A stretch of DNA of 64,000 nt from Parabacteroides distasonis (GTDB lineage: Bacteria > Bacteroidota > Bacteroidia > Bacteroidales > Tannerellaceae), in NCBI GenBank assembly GCA_021531775.1, contig JAFBIU010000022.1, positions 1 through 64,000 on the forward strand, written 5' to 3'. Below the pieces are notes generated by a model that had not been told where the DNA came from, ran no database searches, and was given only the letters and a program-made list of their open reading frames with translations. Each line of letters begins with the position of its first letter. Within the stretch, counting starts at the first letter, position 1. Of this stretch, positions 45,710 through 54,397 are shown piece after piece. The translations under genes and the position numbers were made by a program.

Positions 45710-45909
45710 TACCGCCAGCTATTGAACAATCTACTCGGGAAGAGCGTCTCGATTTCGTGCTGCATGAATGGAAATGCCTTCATAACTGCGAATTGTGTGG
45801 TAAATGCCATATCCTGAAAGGCCGTAGCGAAACAACGCTCTTTGCTGATTACATCGAAGGAAAACGGTCCTATAGTGACATAATCATGGAAATAAAGAAA
45901 CCTTTCTAA
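45706..45909 (+). CDS. small Cys-rich protein
   Basis: 67 aa; overlaps the GNAT stop (ATGA). Four cysteines at 24, 28, 31 and 34 (CX3CX2CX2C) near a Trp, suggesting a metal or Fe-S site. The rest is charged. I do not know the family; position between the sulfur-relay operon and the YgbA-like gene suggests a role in the same stress response. Confidence 0.7.
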   Translation: MIPPAIEQSTREERLDFVLHEWKCLHNCELCGKCHILKGRSETTLFADYIEGKRSYSDIIMEIKKPF

Positions 45910-45912
45910 AAT

Positions 45913-46212
45913 ATGGACAGACGAATAGAAGAAGAGAAATCGGTAGTTGAACAGATGATACGTCTGTATTGTCGGAAAAAGGAGGGAAATGCGGAACTCT
46001 GTCCGAGTTGTCAGGAGTTGCTGGATTATGCTTTCAAGCGGCTGGACCGTTGTCGTTATGGTGCCGAAAAGCCGACTTGCAAGAAGTGTCCTATCCATTG
46101 CTACCGGCCGGATATGAAGGAACGTATTAAGGAGGTCATGCGTTGGTCTGGCCCCCGAATGATCCTGTATCATCCTACTGCGGCTATCCTGCATTTGATT
46201 CGGGAACTGTAA
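45913..46212 (+). CDS. YgbA-like 'nitrous oxide-stimulated promoter' family protein
   Basis: 99 aa, rich in cysteine (C20, C30, C33, C47, C56, C59, C63). RRIEEEKSVVEQMIRLYCRKK at the N-terminus and CKKCPIHCYRPDMKERIKEVMRWSGPRMI at the C-terminus fit the PF11756 family. E. coli ygbA is under NsrR control and linked to nitric oxide stress. Last gene of the operon before a hairpin terminator. Confidence 0.85.
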   Translation: MDRRIEEEKSVVEQMIRLYCRKKEGNAELCPSCQELLDYAFKRLDRCRYGAEKPTCKKCPIHCYRPDMKERIKEVMRWSGPRMILYHPTAAILHLIREL

Positions 46213-46256
46213 TCCAAGGATCGTCAGTTTTTATAAAACACGATAGCTGTTTAAGT

Positions 46257-46276
46257 AAAACAGGAGTCCTGTTTTT
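46257..46276 (+). terminator. terminator of the sulfur-relay operon
   Basis: AAAACAGG-AGT-CCTGTTTT plus a T, 45 bases after the YgbA-like stop. Stem of 8 bp with A and T flanks; it could also serve the convergent TauE gene. Confidence 0.6.
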
Positions 46277-46306
46277 GGCAAACACGGGAATCATGTTGAC
46301 TGCCTG

Positions 46307-47059
46307 TTAAAGCAGCAACATGAAGACGGAAAGGTAGGTCACGATGGTGGTGAACCATCGGAATCCCTTTTCGGGGAGGCGTTTGACCAGCAGGATGCCT
46401 AATAAACCGCCTGTCAGCACGAAGGGGATTGTACAGAGGTCGAGCATCAGGGAGTCGGTTGAGATGTTGTTCCAGGCTAACGCTTGGATGGGTAGTTTGA
46501 GGTAGTTGATGACTAGAAAGAACCAGGCATTGGTCCCGACGAAACTCATTTTCGGCATCTTGACAGACAAGAGATAGATGGCCATGACGGGACCTGCCGC
46601 ATTGCCGATCATGGTGGTGAAACCTCCCAATAAACCGAACAACGGACCGTACCACCAACGGTCGGAAAAGGTATTCTCCTTTCCTCGCCAGTCAGACCAG
46701 AGCATCACCAAAAGTCCCGCCAACAGACATCCGCCGAGCAGATGTTTGAACTCAGCAGGCGGAATGAAATGATCAACTGCCAAGGCTACGACAAATCCCA
46801 AGAGGGCAGCTGGAAGTAATTTGAAGATATAACTCCATTCTGCCACACGACGATAATAAATCACAGCAATAATGTCGGCTATACAGAGAATGGGGAGGAT
46901 CAATCCGGTAGAGGGTTTGGCTCCGAAGGTGATGGCCATTAAGGGAACGGCCAGCATACCGAGGCCTTGAATGCCGGTTTTCGACATGCCGATGATCAAG
47001 GCGGAGAGGAACAGCATACCCCATTGGAATGGGGTATCAATCATGGTCAAAAAATCCAT
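46307..47059 (-). CDS. TauE/SafE family sulfite/anion exporter
   Basis: 250 aa, about eight membrane helices. The N-terminal FLSALIIGMSKTGIQGLGMLAVPLMAI and the second half GPLFGLLGGFTTMIGNAAGPVMAIYLL carry the two family repeats. Members export sulfite, sulfoacetate or taurine-derived sulfur. It converges on the sulfur-relay operon, which supports a sulfur link, but the substrate is not determined. Confidence 0.9.
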   Translation of the reverse strand: MDFLTMIDTPFQWGMLFLSALIIGMSKTGIQGLGMLAVPLMAITFGAKPSTGLILPILCIADIIAVIYYRRVAEWSYIFKLLPAALLGFVVALAVDHFIPPAEFKHLLGGCLLAGLLVMLWSDWRGKENTFSDRWWYGPLFGLLGGFTTMIGNAAGPVMAIYLLSVKMPKMSFVGTNAWFFLVINYLKLPIQALAWNNISTDSLMLDLCTIPFVLTGGLLGILLVKRLPEKGFRWFTTIVTYLSVFMLLL

Positions 47060-47109
47060 ATTACGTAGTTGTTATTTGAATGAAAAACTCCTTGCTTTGT
47101 TTTGCGCTA

Positions 47110-47117
47110 CAAAATTA
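47110..47117 (-). promoter_or_regulatory. -7 element for the TauE/SafE gene (TAATTTTG on minus strand)
   Basis: CAAAATTA on the plus strand, 51 bases before ATG 47059. Confidence 0.5.
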
Positions 47118-47198
47118 GCATAAATCGAACTGTAGGGCAAATATAACGTCCTATTCAAATAAAGAAGATGGAGAAATTGGTCATATTATTTTTATCGT

Positions 47199-47206
47199 TA
47201 ACTTTG
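47199..47206 (+). promoter_or_regulatory. -7 element of the three-gene module (TAACTTTG)
   Basis: TAACTTTG 57 bases before ATG 47263. Confidence 0.55.
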
Positions 47207-47262
47207 TCGCAACCTATTTATCCCGTTTCTCGTTTGAACAGCGTGGATAAGAGGTAAGTAAT

Positions 47263-47577
47263 ATGGTTTCGAATATATGGGTTATTATGGAAAATAGGGT
47301 TGGTGGAACGCAGGCAACATTATCAAGTCATGGTGATATGACTTCTTTCTGTTATGGTCATTACAATATCCGTTTTCGTACTCCATCCTGTCTCAAACGT
47401 TATACGGACATTAAAGATTGGGATCACGGATATTTGGTCGTGATGGCAGATTATGATGGAATTGGTTTGGTAGAGGAGTACATCGATCTCATTCCTATCC
47501 TCCAAAATCTATATATTAATGTGGATGAGTTTCTGAAACCGATTCACTCAGTAAAAATTGATTATCATGAACAGTAA
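47263..47577 (+). CDS. unknown small protein, first gene of a three-gene module
   Basis: 104 aa, soluble, with many aromatic residues (FCYGHYNIRFRTPSC, DHGYLVVMADYDGIGLVEEYIDL). No family recognised. Its last 11 bases overlap the next gene. The base composition is more A/T-rich than the flanking housekeeping genes, which hints at acquisition. Confidence 0.7.
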   Translation: MVSNIWVIMENRVGGTQATLSSHGDMTSFCYGHYNIRFRTPSCLKRYTDIKDWDHGYLVVMADYDGIGLVEEYIDLIPILQNLYINVDEFLKPIHSVKIDYHEQ

Positions 47578-47815
47578 GGATTTAGAACAGATTGTAGCAA
47601 ATGCTGTGATGATCGTAGGTGGTTATGCTTTTTCAAGAATGGATAACGGCTATATTCGGATCGTAGGGTTGCAATCACCCAATCATGCTTTAGTACTTTC
47701 TCAAACTGGGGAAGTACTGGAAACGTCTATGAATGATGTGGAACTCGAAATCGTTCGGGATTATTGGAAACGAAACCAAAAACATATGGAGGAGGCTTAT
47801 GCCGAAGTATTTTGA
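47567..47815 (+). CDS. unknown small protein, second gene of the module
   Basis: 82 aa from ATG 47567 (a TTG three codons before is less likely). Short, with a GYAFSRMDNGYIRIV and LSQTGEVLETSMNDVELEIVRDYW pattern that looks like a small beta-alpha domain. It overlaps both neighbours (11 and 17 bases), so the three proteins are made together. An antitoxin-like role is a guess only. Confidence 0.7.
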   Translation: MNSKDLEQIVANAVMIVGGYAFSRMDNGYIRIVGLQSPNHALVLSQTGEVLETSMNDVELEIVRDYWKRNQKHMEEAYAEVF

Positions 47816-48086
47816 TTTCATGATATGTGGGTATTATTTATACTTTACTTCTCATTGTATTATTGAGGCCATGCATGTTCATGCCAGTAATCGACGCTTA
47901 ACGGAAGCTGGATCAGCCAAGTTGTTTGTTTTAGGAAATGGCGATACGGAAGTAAAAGAACAAGGTATGCTTACCGATAAACAACTTCGGATTATTCGCG
48001 GATTCATTAAGGACAATTATAAAGAAATGTATATTACATGGGCTCAGATGAGCAAGCAAGGTTTTTATAGAGGTAATCAGGAATAA
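47799..48086 (+). CDS. DUF4160 domain protein, third gene of the module
   Basis: 95 aa from ATG 47799, which has a GGAGG five bases upstream; frames further up lie in the preceding gene. PKYFDFMICGYYLYFTSHCIIEAMHVHAS fits DUF4160, with the conserved HVHA. DUF4160 proteins are often paired with a DUF2442-type partner and look like type II toxin-antitoxin pairs. Here the partner set is different. Confidence 0.72.
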   Translation: MPKYFDFMICGYYLYFTSHCIIEAMHVHASNRRLTEAGSAKLFVLGNGDTEVKEQGMLTDKQLRIIRGFIKDNYKEMYITWAQMSKQGFYRGNQE

Positions 48087-48093
48087 TCAAGAA

Positions 48094-48110
48094 GTACAGC
48101 TGTACCTTTG
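48094..48110 (+). promoter_or_regulatory. promoter with overlapping palindrome
   Basis: TACCTTTG at 48103-48110 is a good -7 element for the gene at 48149. The perfect 12-base palindrome GTACAGCTGTAC (48094-48105) covers its first three bases, so a dimeric regulator bound there would block RNA polymerase. Confidence 0.55.
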
Positions 48111-48148
48111 CAATGATAAGTTGAATTTGAACCTCAATCAATAGGACG

Positions 48149-48685
48149 ATGAGAAAGAAAAGTAGAGAAATGGATAGTCAATGGGCGTTGGACGTGATGC
48201 GGAAAGCCCCCTATATAACGGTCAGCATGACACGTCCGGACGGAAGTGCCTACGGATTGCCCCTTTCGTTGGCCTCTGTCAGTGATACAGTCTGGTATTT
48301 CCATTGCGCATTGGAGGGAGACAAGCTGGAGGCCATTGCGGCCCATCCGGAAGTTTGCTTGTCAGCCGTCACCAAATGTCAACCGACGGTAGGGCCTAAA
48401 GATGGATCCTTCACCTTGCAGTTTCGGTCGGCTGTCGCTTTCGGCAAAGCAGAGGTGGTGACGGATGAAGGGGAGAAGGTCGTGGCTTTGCGGGCTATCT
48501 GCGAACGATTTTTGCCGAAACACATGGAGGCTTTCGATGCGGCTATCCAGCGGAGTTTGTCCCGAACGGCTGTTGTCCGGATCACCCTGTCTGCACCTCC
48601 CGTAGGGAAGCGCAAACAGTATGATGATCAGGGTGAAGAACTGAAGTATGGACGCGAACCTCAATACCCTAACTCAAAGGGTTGA
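48149..48685 (+). CDS. pyridoxamine 5'-phosphate oxidase family protein (NimA-like)
   Basis: 178 aa split-barrel flavin protein. RKAPYITVSMTRPDGSAYGLPLSLA and the CALEGDKLEAIAAHPEVCLSAV stretch are typical of the NimA/general stress FMN-binding group. May reduce or bind nitro or flavin compounds. Its last 25 bases overlap the end of the convergent S9 peptidase gene. Confidence 0.87.
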   Translation: MRKKSREMDSQWALDVMRKAPYITVSMTRPDGSAYGLPLSLASVSDTVWYFHCALEGDKLEAIAAHPEVCLSAVTKCQPTVGPKDGSFTLQFRSAVAFGKAEVVTDEGEKVVALRAICERFLPKHMEAFDAAIQRSLSRTAVVRITLSAPPVGKRKQYDDQGEELKYGREPQYPNSKG

Positions 48686-51360
48686 TCGACGGCCTTGACA
48701 CCTTCCGACATCCATGTAGGCATGGGTGCATCCTTCAGATAGTGGTCGAAGAATTGCGACATGCGGATCTGGAAATCCTTCTTGTTGGGCAGTTTGGTCG
48801 GCCAATGCGGCTCGCCTGGATAGTTCAGCATCCAGCAAGTCTTGCCGAGACGCTTCAGGGCCACGAAGAACTCGATGCCTTGATACCAGGGCACATGACC
48901 GTCTGCATCGTTGTGCATGATCAGAATCGGGGTCTGCACCTTGTCCATGGAGAAGAGAGCCGAGTTGGTGAAGTAGCGCATCGGTGTGCTCCAAGGCGTT
49001 CCACCCAAGCGGCTTTGCGTATGTTCGTATTGGAACGAGCGGGCCAATCCCGATCCCCAACGGATCCCTCCATAAGCACTGAACATGTTCACCACAGGTG
49101 CACCACTTTCGAAGGCAGCAAAGAGGTTGGTACGAGTTGCCAAGTAGGCGGTCTGGTAGCCTCCCCAGCTATGACCGCTGGCTCCAATCCGCTTTGCATC
49201 AATATAACCTGCATTGATCAAGGCATAGATACCCGGCATCACACAGTTGTAGCAACTCTCGCCCGGATAACCGTCTCGATAATGCACATCCGGATTGAAC
49301 ACTACGTAACCTCTACTATTATAATAATGGTAGTCGATGGTCGAACGGTGTGGTTCCGGCATTCGGAAGTTGTGCAACGTCTCGGAGTTCTTTTCGTAGA
49401 AGTTTACCATCAGCGGATACTGCTTGTTCGGGTCGAAGTTGGCCGGCTTATAGACCACACCCTCAATAGGTCGTCCATCCAATGAGGTGAAGCGGATGAG
49501 TTCAGCTGTTCCCCAGGTGAACCGTTGTTGCTGAGCGGCCCCATCTGTCAGTCGTACCGATTGCTTGAAGGCAAGGGTCGAGTGGTGCAGATCAGGATAT
49601 TGGGCATAGCTCTCCAGGGTGTAGATCACGTCATCCGTTTGCTTGGCCTTTTGGATGGTGCGTAACATATAATCCCCACCTATCAACTTTTTAGGCGTAG
49701 ATTTGCCATCTAAACGTGCCGAATAATAGGCATACCCTTTGGTTCGTTCATCAAAAGCGACCAGCAGTTGCGGCTCTTTCAAATCGATGGTCCGAGCCTC
49801 CGGATCTAACTGGACCCAATGGTAGGAGCGTTGTTCTGTCCGTCCGTTTTGGGTCAAATTGACCGGCGACTGGATTCCTTTCGGGTCGAAACGCCAAAGA
49901 TCGTATTGGTCATAGATCAGCAACGACTCATCCTGATCGGTCCAACCCGCTGCTCCGTAAGAACGGGGATAGTCGGGTACATCGTTCAATACATCCCAAG
50001 CAGCAAAGGTCTGTGGTGTCGAGAGGCGGAACAGGGTCGCGTCTGCCAAGGAACGCGTGTACCAGCAACTGTCGGTTTCACCATACCAATAGGCATACTG
50101 GCCGGACGGAGAGAGACGGTAACGGCCATAGTCCGCAGTGGCAAGTACCTTTCGCTGGCCGGTCTCGATCTCAACCGTATAGTAGTCACTTCGGGTCCGT
50201 CCTTCCCACATGGAGGAGAGGGAGTAGGGTTTCGTAGTGGAGAGCAGCCCATAAGTTCCATCCCCTTCGTTGGCCGACTGGAAATTGGGTAGTGTTTCAT
50301 CCGCCAGCTGAATCAGTTTCTGTGAGTCGAGCAGATAGACGGCCTGGTAGCTCTTCTTGCGGTCACGCTCTTTGTTGTAGTCCTGTACCGTATATTGGAC
50401 CGGTTCGTTCCAACTCCATACCTGCACGTTCGGACGCTTCTCCGCCAATTGTGTGGTGTCGGCTTGCCGTGGTTCGGGAGCCGTTCCGAAATAGAGCCGT
50501 TGACCGGAACGGGAGAATTGCAAGTCTCCGTGTTCGCTGAGCACCCATTGTGTTGGGAAAGCCGCATCTCCCCGTCGGGCGATTTCTCGGGCAGGGGCCT
50601 GTTGCTCGGAGAGGTAGAGCGAAAGCGCTTTGTAGGCAGAATCCTTCTTGGCACAATAGAGGAAGGCTATGCGGCTACCCTGTTCGTCGAAGGCTACTTG
50701 CCGATATTCCCCTCGGCCTGCTTTGATCTGCTTCGGTTGTCCTTCGGCAGGATCGAAGGTGTAGATGCCCGCTTGGAGCGAGTCGTTGCTGGTGAAGGTA
50801 AGGCGTCCGCTCTTGGAAGCAAACTGATAGGCTGAGACGGTTGGGAAGGTGAATTGCTTCGTGCCATCCAACGAACGCACGTACAGTGTCGAGTCCTTCC
50901 GTCCTCTTTGGTAAGCCAGCCAATCGGCTGTGGCTGCCAGCCGGTAATTGCGCAACGAGTCGATGGTCTCTTGTTGGCCTGTGACGGCATGAATCACTAA
51001 CCGGTCCATCGGCATCCGCTCCTTCTTGGTCTTTTTCAATTTGAGCGAATCTACCGTTCCTTCGGCCGGTACCTCCTGGACCAACAGGAAACGGGAAGAG
51101 GCTGAAAAACGGAAATCCTTGGCCGGGTGGAAACGGGCCGCTTCCCCACCTTGGGCTGCATAGAGGAGGACCGTAGCATCCCCTTCCCAGGGCTCCATCC
51201 GACAAGCTACCCAACGACCATCGTCGGAAATGGCCTGTTGGGAGATCCGTTGCCAAGCCGCCAAGTCATCGACTGTCATGGCTCCATCGCTGGTTTGTGC
51301 CCGTCCAACCAGTGTGCTACTGAGACAGGCTGCCAATACAAAATACTTGATCTGTTTCAT
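48661..51360 (-). CDS. secreted S9 (prolyl oligopeptidase-type) peptidase
   Basis: 899 aa from ATG 51360, where a clear signal peptide starts (ends VGRAQ, residue 22); the 65 open codons upstream are intergenic. The middle is a beta-propeller-like region. The C-terminal catalytic domain has GASGHSWGGYQTAY with nucleophile Ser, MHNDADGHVPW for the Asp and GEPHWP for the His. A periplasmic dipeptidyl- or oligopeptidase. It overlaps the NimA-like gene by 25 bases at the 3' end. Confidence 0.92.
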   Translation of the reverse strand: MKQIKYFVLAACLSSTLVGRAQTSDGAMTVDDLAAWQRISQQAISDDGRWVACRMEPWEGDATVLLYAAQGGEAARFHPAKDFRFSASSRFLLVQEVPAEGTVDSLKLKKTKKERMPMDRLVIHAVTGQQETIDSLRNYRLAATADWLAYQRGRKDSTLYVRSLDGTKQFTFPTVSAYQFASKSGRLTFTSNDSLQAGIYTFDPAEGQPKQIKAGRGEYRQVAFDEQGSRIAFLYCAKKDSAYKALSLYLSEQQAPAREIARRGDAAFPTQWVLSEHGDLQFSRSGQRLYFGTAPEPRQADTTQLAEKRPNVQVWSWNEPVQYTVQDYNKERDRKKSYQAVYLLDSQKLIQLADETLPNFQSANEGDGTYGLLSTTKPYSLSSMWEGRTRSDYYTVEIETGQRKVLATADYGRYRLSPSGQYAYWYGETDSCWYTRSLADATLFRLSTPQTFAAWDVLNDVPDYPRSYGAAGWTDQDESLLIYDQYDLWRFDPKGIQSPVNLTQNGRTEQRSYHWVQLDPEARTIDLKEPQLLVAFDERTKGYAYYSARLDGKSTPKKLIGGDYMLRTIQKAKQTDDVIYTLESYAQYPDLHHSTLAFKQSVRLTDGAAQQQRFTWGTAELIRFTSLDGRPIEGVVYKPANFDPNKQYPLMVNFYEKNSETLHNFRMPEPHRSTIDYHYYNSRGYVVFNPDVHYRDGYPGESCYNCVMPGIYALINAGYIDAKRIGASGHSWGGYQTAYLATRTNLFAAFESGAPVVNMFSAYGGIRWGSGLARSFQYEHTQSRLGGTPWSTPMRYFTNSALFSMDKVQTPILIMHNDADGHVPWYQGIEFFVALKRLGKTCWMLNYPGEPHWPTKLPNKKDFQIRMSQFFDHYLKDAPMPTWMSEGVKAVDQPFELGY

Positions 51361-51419
51361 ATTTGATGTTTTTAGTGTGATTATTGTCATCCAATGCTGT
51401 GCGAAAGTAGCAATATTTC

Positions 51420-51427
51420 TATCTTTG
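51420..51427 (+). promoter_or_regulatory. -7 element for the phosphatase gene (TATCTTTG)
   Basis: TATCTTTG 48 bases before ATG 51476. Confidence 0.55.
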
Positions 51428-51475
51428 TGCAACTTAAAAAGCCTGCCTGTTGCAGGAAATGTGTAAATAAATGGT

Positions 51476-51994
51476 ATGAGGAAACATCGAAAGATACAGA
51501 TCTTGTTTGTCTGTTTAGGCAATATATGTCGTTCGCCCTCCGCTGAGGCGGTCATGAAACAGTTGGTGCAGCAGTCCGGTCGTGCAGACCAGTTCCGGAT
51601 CGATTCGGCCGGATTGATCGATTATCACGAAGGAGAACAGGCGGATCCGCGGATGCGGGCGCATGCCATCCGTCGCGGGTATGTGCTGGATTCCATATCA
51701 CGTCCAGTCCGTACGGAGGACTTCTTCGACTTCGACCTGATTATCGGGATGGACAACCGGAATGTGGATGAATTGCGCCATCGGGCTCCCAGCGTGGAGA
51801 CCATGCAGAAGGTGCATCAGATGACCGAGTTCTCGCGGAACCGGCTGTATGATTACGTGCCGGACCCCTATTATAGTGGAGCGGAGGGTTTCGAACTGGT
51901 GTTGGATTTGTTGGAAGATGCCTGCCAAGGGTTGTTGGATGCTTGTATCCCAGCTTTGGACGAGACGGAATCGATCCCCAAAATGGATAATTGA
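51476..51994 (+). CDS. low molecular weight protein tyrosine phosphatase
   Basis: 172 aa. Active-site loop VCLGNICRSP with Cys13 and Arg19, and the general-acid loop DPYYSG near residue 127. Bacteroidetes members may act on tyrosine-phosphorylated Wzc-type kinases, but no such gene is nearby in the window. Confidence 0.93.
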   Translation: MRKHRKIQILFVCLGNICRSPSAEAVMKQLVQQSGRADQFRIDSAGLIDYHEGEQADPRMRAHAIRRGYVLDSISRPVRTEDFFDFDLIIGMDNRNVDELRHRAPSVETMQKVHQMTEFSRNRLYDYVPDPYYSGAEGFELVLDLLEDACQGLLDACIPALDETESIPKMDN

Positions 51995-52067
51995 CAAATC
52001 ATTTTGTCATCTGATATTCTTTATCTACTTTTATGCCTGAAATCAGAAAGATTCAAAACAACAGATT

Positions 52068-53285
52068 ATGGCAACTTTGATAGAACGGTTTTTACGATAT
52101 GTACAGTTCGACACAGAGTCGAGCGAAGAGACGGGTGTGACACCCAGTACTCCGGGTCAACGGGTCTTTGCCGAGGCGTTGGTGGAGGAGATGAAGTCCA
52201 TCGGTCTGCAGGATATCACGTTGGATGAGCACAGTTATGTGATGGCTACTTTGCCGGCTACTCCGGGCGTGGAGGCTCCTGTCGTAGGTTTCATTGCTCA
52301 TTTGGATACCAGTCCGGACCTGTCCGGCCATGGAGTCAAACCACGTATTGTCACGTACGAAGGGGGAGACATCGTGCTGAACGCTGAAGCAGGTGTGGTC
52401 CTTTCACCGACCATGTTCCCCGAATTGAAGGACTATGTCGGCGAGGAACTTGTCGTGACGGACGGTACGACCCTCTTGGGCGCAGACGACAAGGCGGGTG
52501 TGGCTGCCATTCTCTCGGCGATGGCCTATCTGGTCGAGCATCCGGAAATCCCCCATGGCAAGATCCGTATTGGCTTTACACCGGACGAAGAGATTGGTGC
52601 GGGTGCAGACCATTTTGATGTGGAGAAGTTCGGTTGTGACTTTGCTTACACGATCGATGGCGGACAGAAGGGCGAGTTGGAGTATGAAAACTTCAATGCA
52701 GCAGCTGCCAAGGTGATCTTCAAGGGGCTGAACGTACATCCGGGTTATGCGAAGAACAAGATGGTCAATGCCTCTTTGTTGGCCTTGCAGTATGCTTCGT
52801 GGCTGCCGGCAGACCAACGTCCGGAACATACCACCGGCTATGAAGGTTTCTTCCATCTGATCGCGATGACCGGTTCGGTGGAGCAGGCAACCCTTTCGTA
52901 CATCATCCGTGATCATGACCGGACGAAGTTTGAACAGAAGAAGGAACTGTTGCAAGCATTTGTCGAGCAGATGAACCGGCTTTATCCGGGCAGTACGACC
53001 CTCGAACTGCGTGATCAGTATTACAACATGCGTGAAGTGGTCGAGCCGAAGCGAGAGATCATCGATGTGGCTTTCCGGGCTATGGAGGCTGTGGGTGTCA
53101 CTCCGCTGGTGAAGCCGATCCGTGGCGGAACGGATGGTGCGCGTCTGTCGTTTATGGGCTTGCCCTGTCCGAATCTGTTTGCCGGTGGACTCAACTTCCA
53201 CGGACGTTATGAGTTCCTGCCGGTTCCCTCGTTGGAAAAGAGTATGCAAACCATTATAAAAATCGCTGAGTTCTCAGCACAATAA
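52068..53285 (+). CDS. pepT: peptidase T (tripeptidase)
   Basis: 405 aa M20 metallopeptidase: [17 protein letters not shown] with metal His/Asp, [32 protein letters not shown], and [22 protein letters not shown] near the C-terminus. It releases the N-terminal residue of tripeptides. gcvT starts 16 bases after it. Confidence 0.95.
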   Translation: MATLIERFLRYVQFDTESSEETGVTPSTPGQRVFAEALVEEMKSIGLQDITLDEHSYVMATLPATPGVEAPVVGFIAHLDTSPDLSGHGVKPRIVTYEGGDIVLNAEAGVVLSPTMFPELKDYVGEELVVTDGTTLLGADDKAGVAAILSAMAYLVEHPEIPHGKIRIGFTPDEEIGAGADHFDVEKFGCDFAYTIDGGQKGELEYENFNAAAAKVIFKGLNVHPGYAKNKMVNASLLALQYASWLPADQRPEHTTGYEGFFHLIAMTGSVEQATLSYIIRDHDRTKFEQKKELLQAFVEQMNRLYPGSTTLELRDQYYNMREVVEPKREIIDVAFRAMEAVGVTPLVKPIRGGTDGARLSFMGLPCPNLFAGGLNFHGRYEFLPVPSLEKSMQTIIKIAEFSAQ

Positions 53286-53301
53286 CTTGAAAATAAATAA
53301 T

Positions 53302-54387
53302 ATGAAGACAACTCCGTTTACCGACGTACACATTGCGTTGGGTGCAAAAATGCACGAATTTGCAGGTTTTAATATGCCGATTGAATATTCGGGAATCTTG
53401 GATGAGCACATGACCGTAGTGAACGGTGTGGGTGTGTTCGACGTTTCCCACATGGGTGAATTTTGGGTAAAGGGTCCGAATGCGTTGGCTTTCATCCAGA
53501 GCGTCACTTCGAACGATGCTTCTGTGCTGCCGTTGGGTAAGGCTCAATATACCTGTTTCCCGAACGAGGATGGCGGTATTGTAGATGACCTGTTGGTGTA
53601 TCACTACGAACCGGAGAAATACCTGTTGGTGGTGAATGCCGGTAACATCGATAAAGACTGGGCTTGGTGCGTCAGCCACAATACAGTAGGAGCCGAGTTG
53701 GAGAACTCTTCCGCCAAGACGGGTCAGTTGGCCGTACAGGGTCCGAAGGCTTTGCAGGTACTGCAACGTCTGACTCCGGTGGATCTGTCTGCCATTCCCT
53801 ACTATGCCTTTACGACAGGTGAGTTTGCCGGTTGCCAGAACGTCATCATCTCCAATACAGGCTACACAGGTGCAGGTGGCTTTGAACTCTATTTTTATGT
53901 AGATGACGCCAAGAAGATTTGGGATGCTATCTTTGAAGCAGGCAAACCCGAAGGCATCAAACCGATTGGTCTGGGAGCTCGTGACACCTTGCGTCTGGAA
54001 ATGGGCTTCTGCCTTTATGGTAATGACTTGGACGACACAACATCTCCGATTGAGGCTGGTTTGGGTTGGATCACGAAGTTTGTGGATGGCAAGAACTTCA
54101 CGAACCGTGCCGAACTGGAGCGTCAGAAGAAAGAGGGCGTAACACGCAAGTTGTGTGCCTTCGAATTGGTAGAGAAGGGTATTCCTCGTCATGGCTATGA
54201 GATCGTGGATGCAGAAGGCAATCCGATCGGTGTGGTTACCTCCGGAACCATGTCTCCCTGCTTGAAGAAGGGTATCGGTATGGGTTATGTGAAACCGGCC
54301 TTGGCCAAGGTGGGTAGCGAGATCTACATCCGCGTGCGCAACAAGAACCTGAAGGCACAGGTGGTGAAGGCTCCGTTCCGCAAATAA
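53302..54387 (+). CDS. gcvT: aminomethyltransferase (glycine cleavage T protein)
   Basis: 361 aa from ATG 53302 (TTG five codons earlier ignored). N-terminal [39 protein letters not shown] with folate site residues, and the C-terminal [19 protein letters not shown] are standard GcvT. Transfers the methylene unit from the H protein to tetrahydrofolate. Other gcv genes are not next to it. Confidence 0.95.
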   Translation: MKTTPFTDVHIALGAKMHEFAGFNMPIEYSGILDEHMTVVNGVGVFDVSHMGEFWVKGPNALAFIQSVTSNDASVLPLGKAQYTCFPNEDGGIVDDLLVYHYEPEKYLLVVNAGNIDKDWAWCVSHNTVGAELENSSAKTGQLAVQGPKALQVLQRLTPVDLSAIPYYAFTTGEFAGCQNVIISNTGYTGAGGFELYFYVDDAKKIWDAIFEAGKPEGIKPIGLGARDTLRLEMGFCLYGNDLDDTTSPIEAGLGWITKFVDGKNFTNRAELERQKKEGVTRKLCAFELVEKGIPRHGYEIVDAEGNPIGVVTSGTMSPCLKKGIGMGYVKPALAKVGSEIYIRVRNKNLKAQVVKAPFRK

Positions 54388-54397
54388 GCCGTACGGT

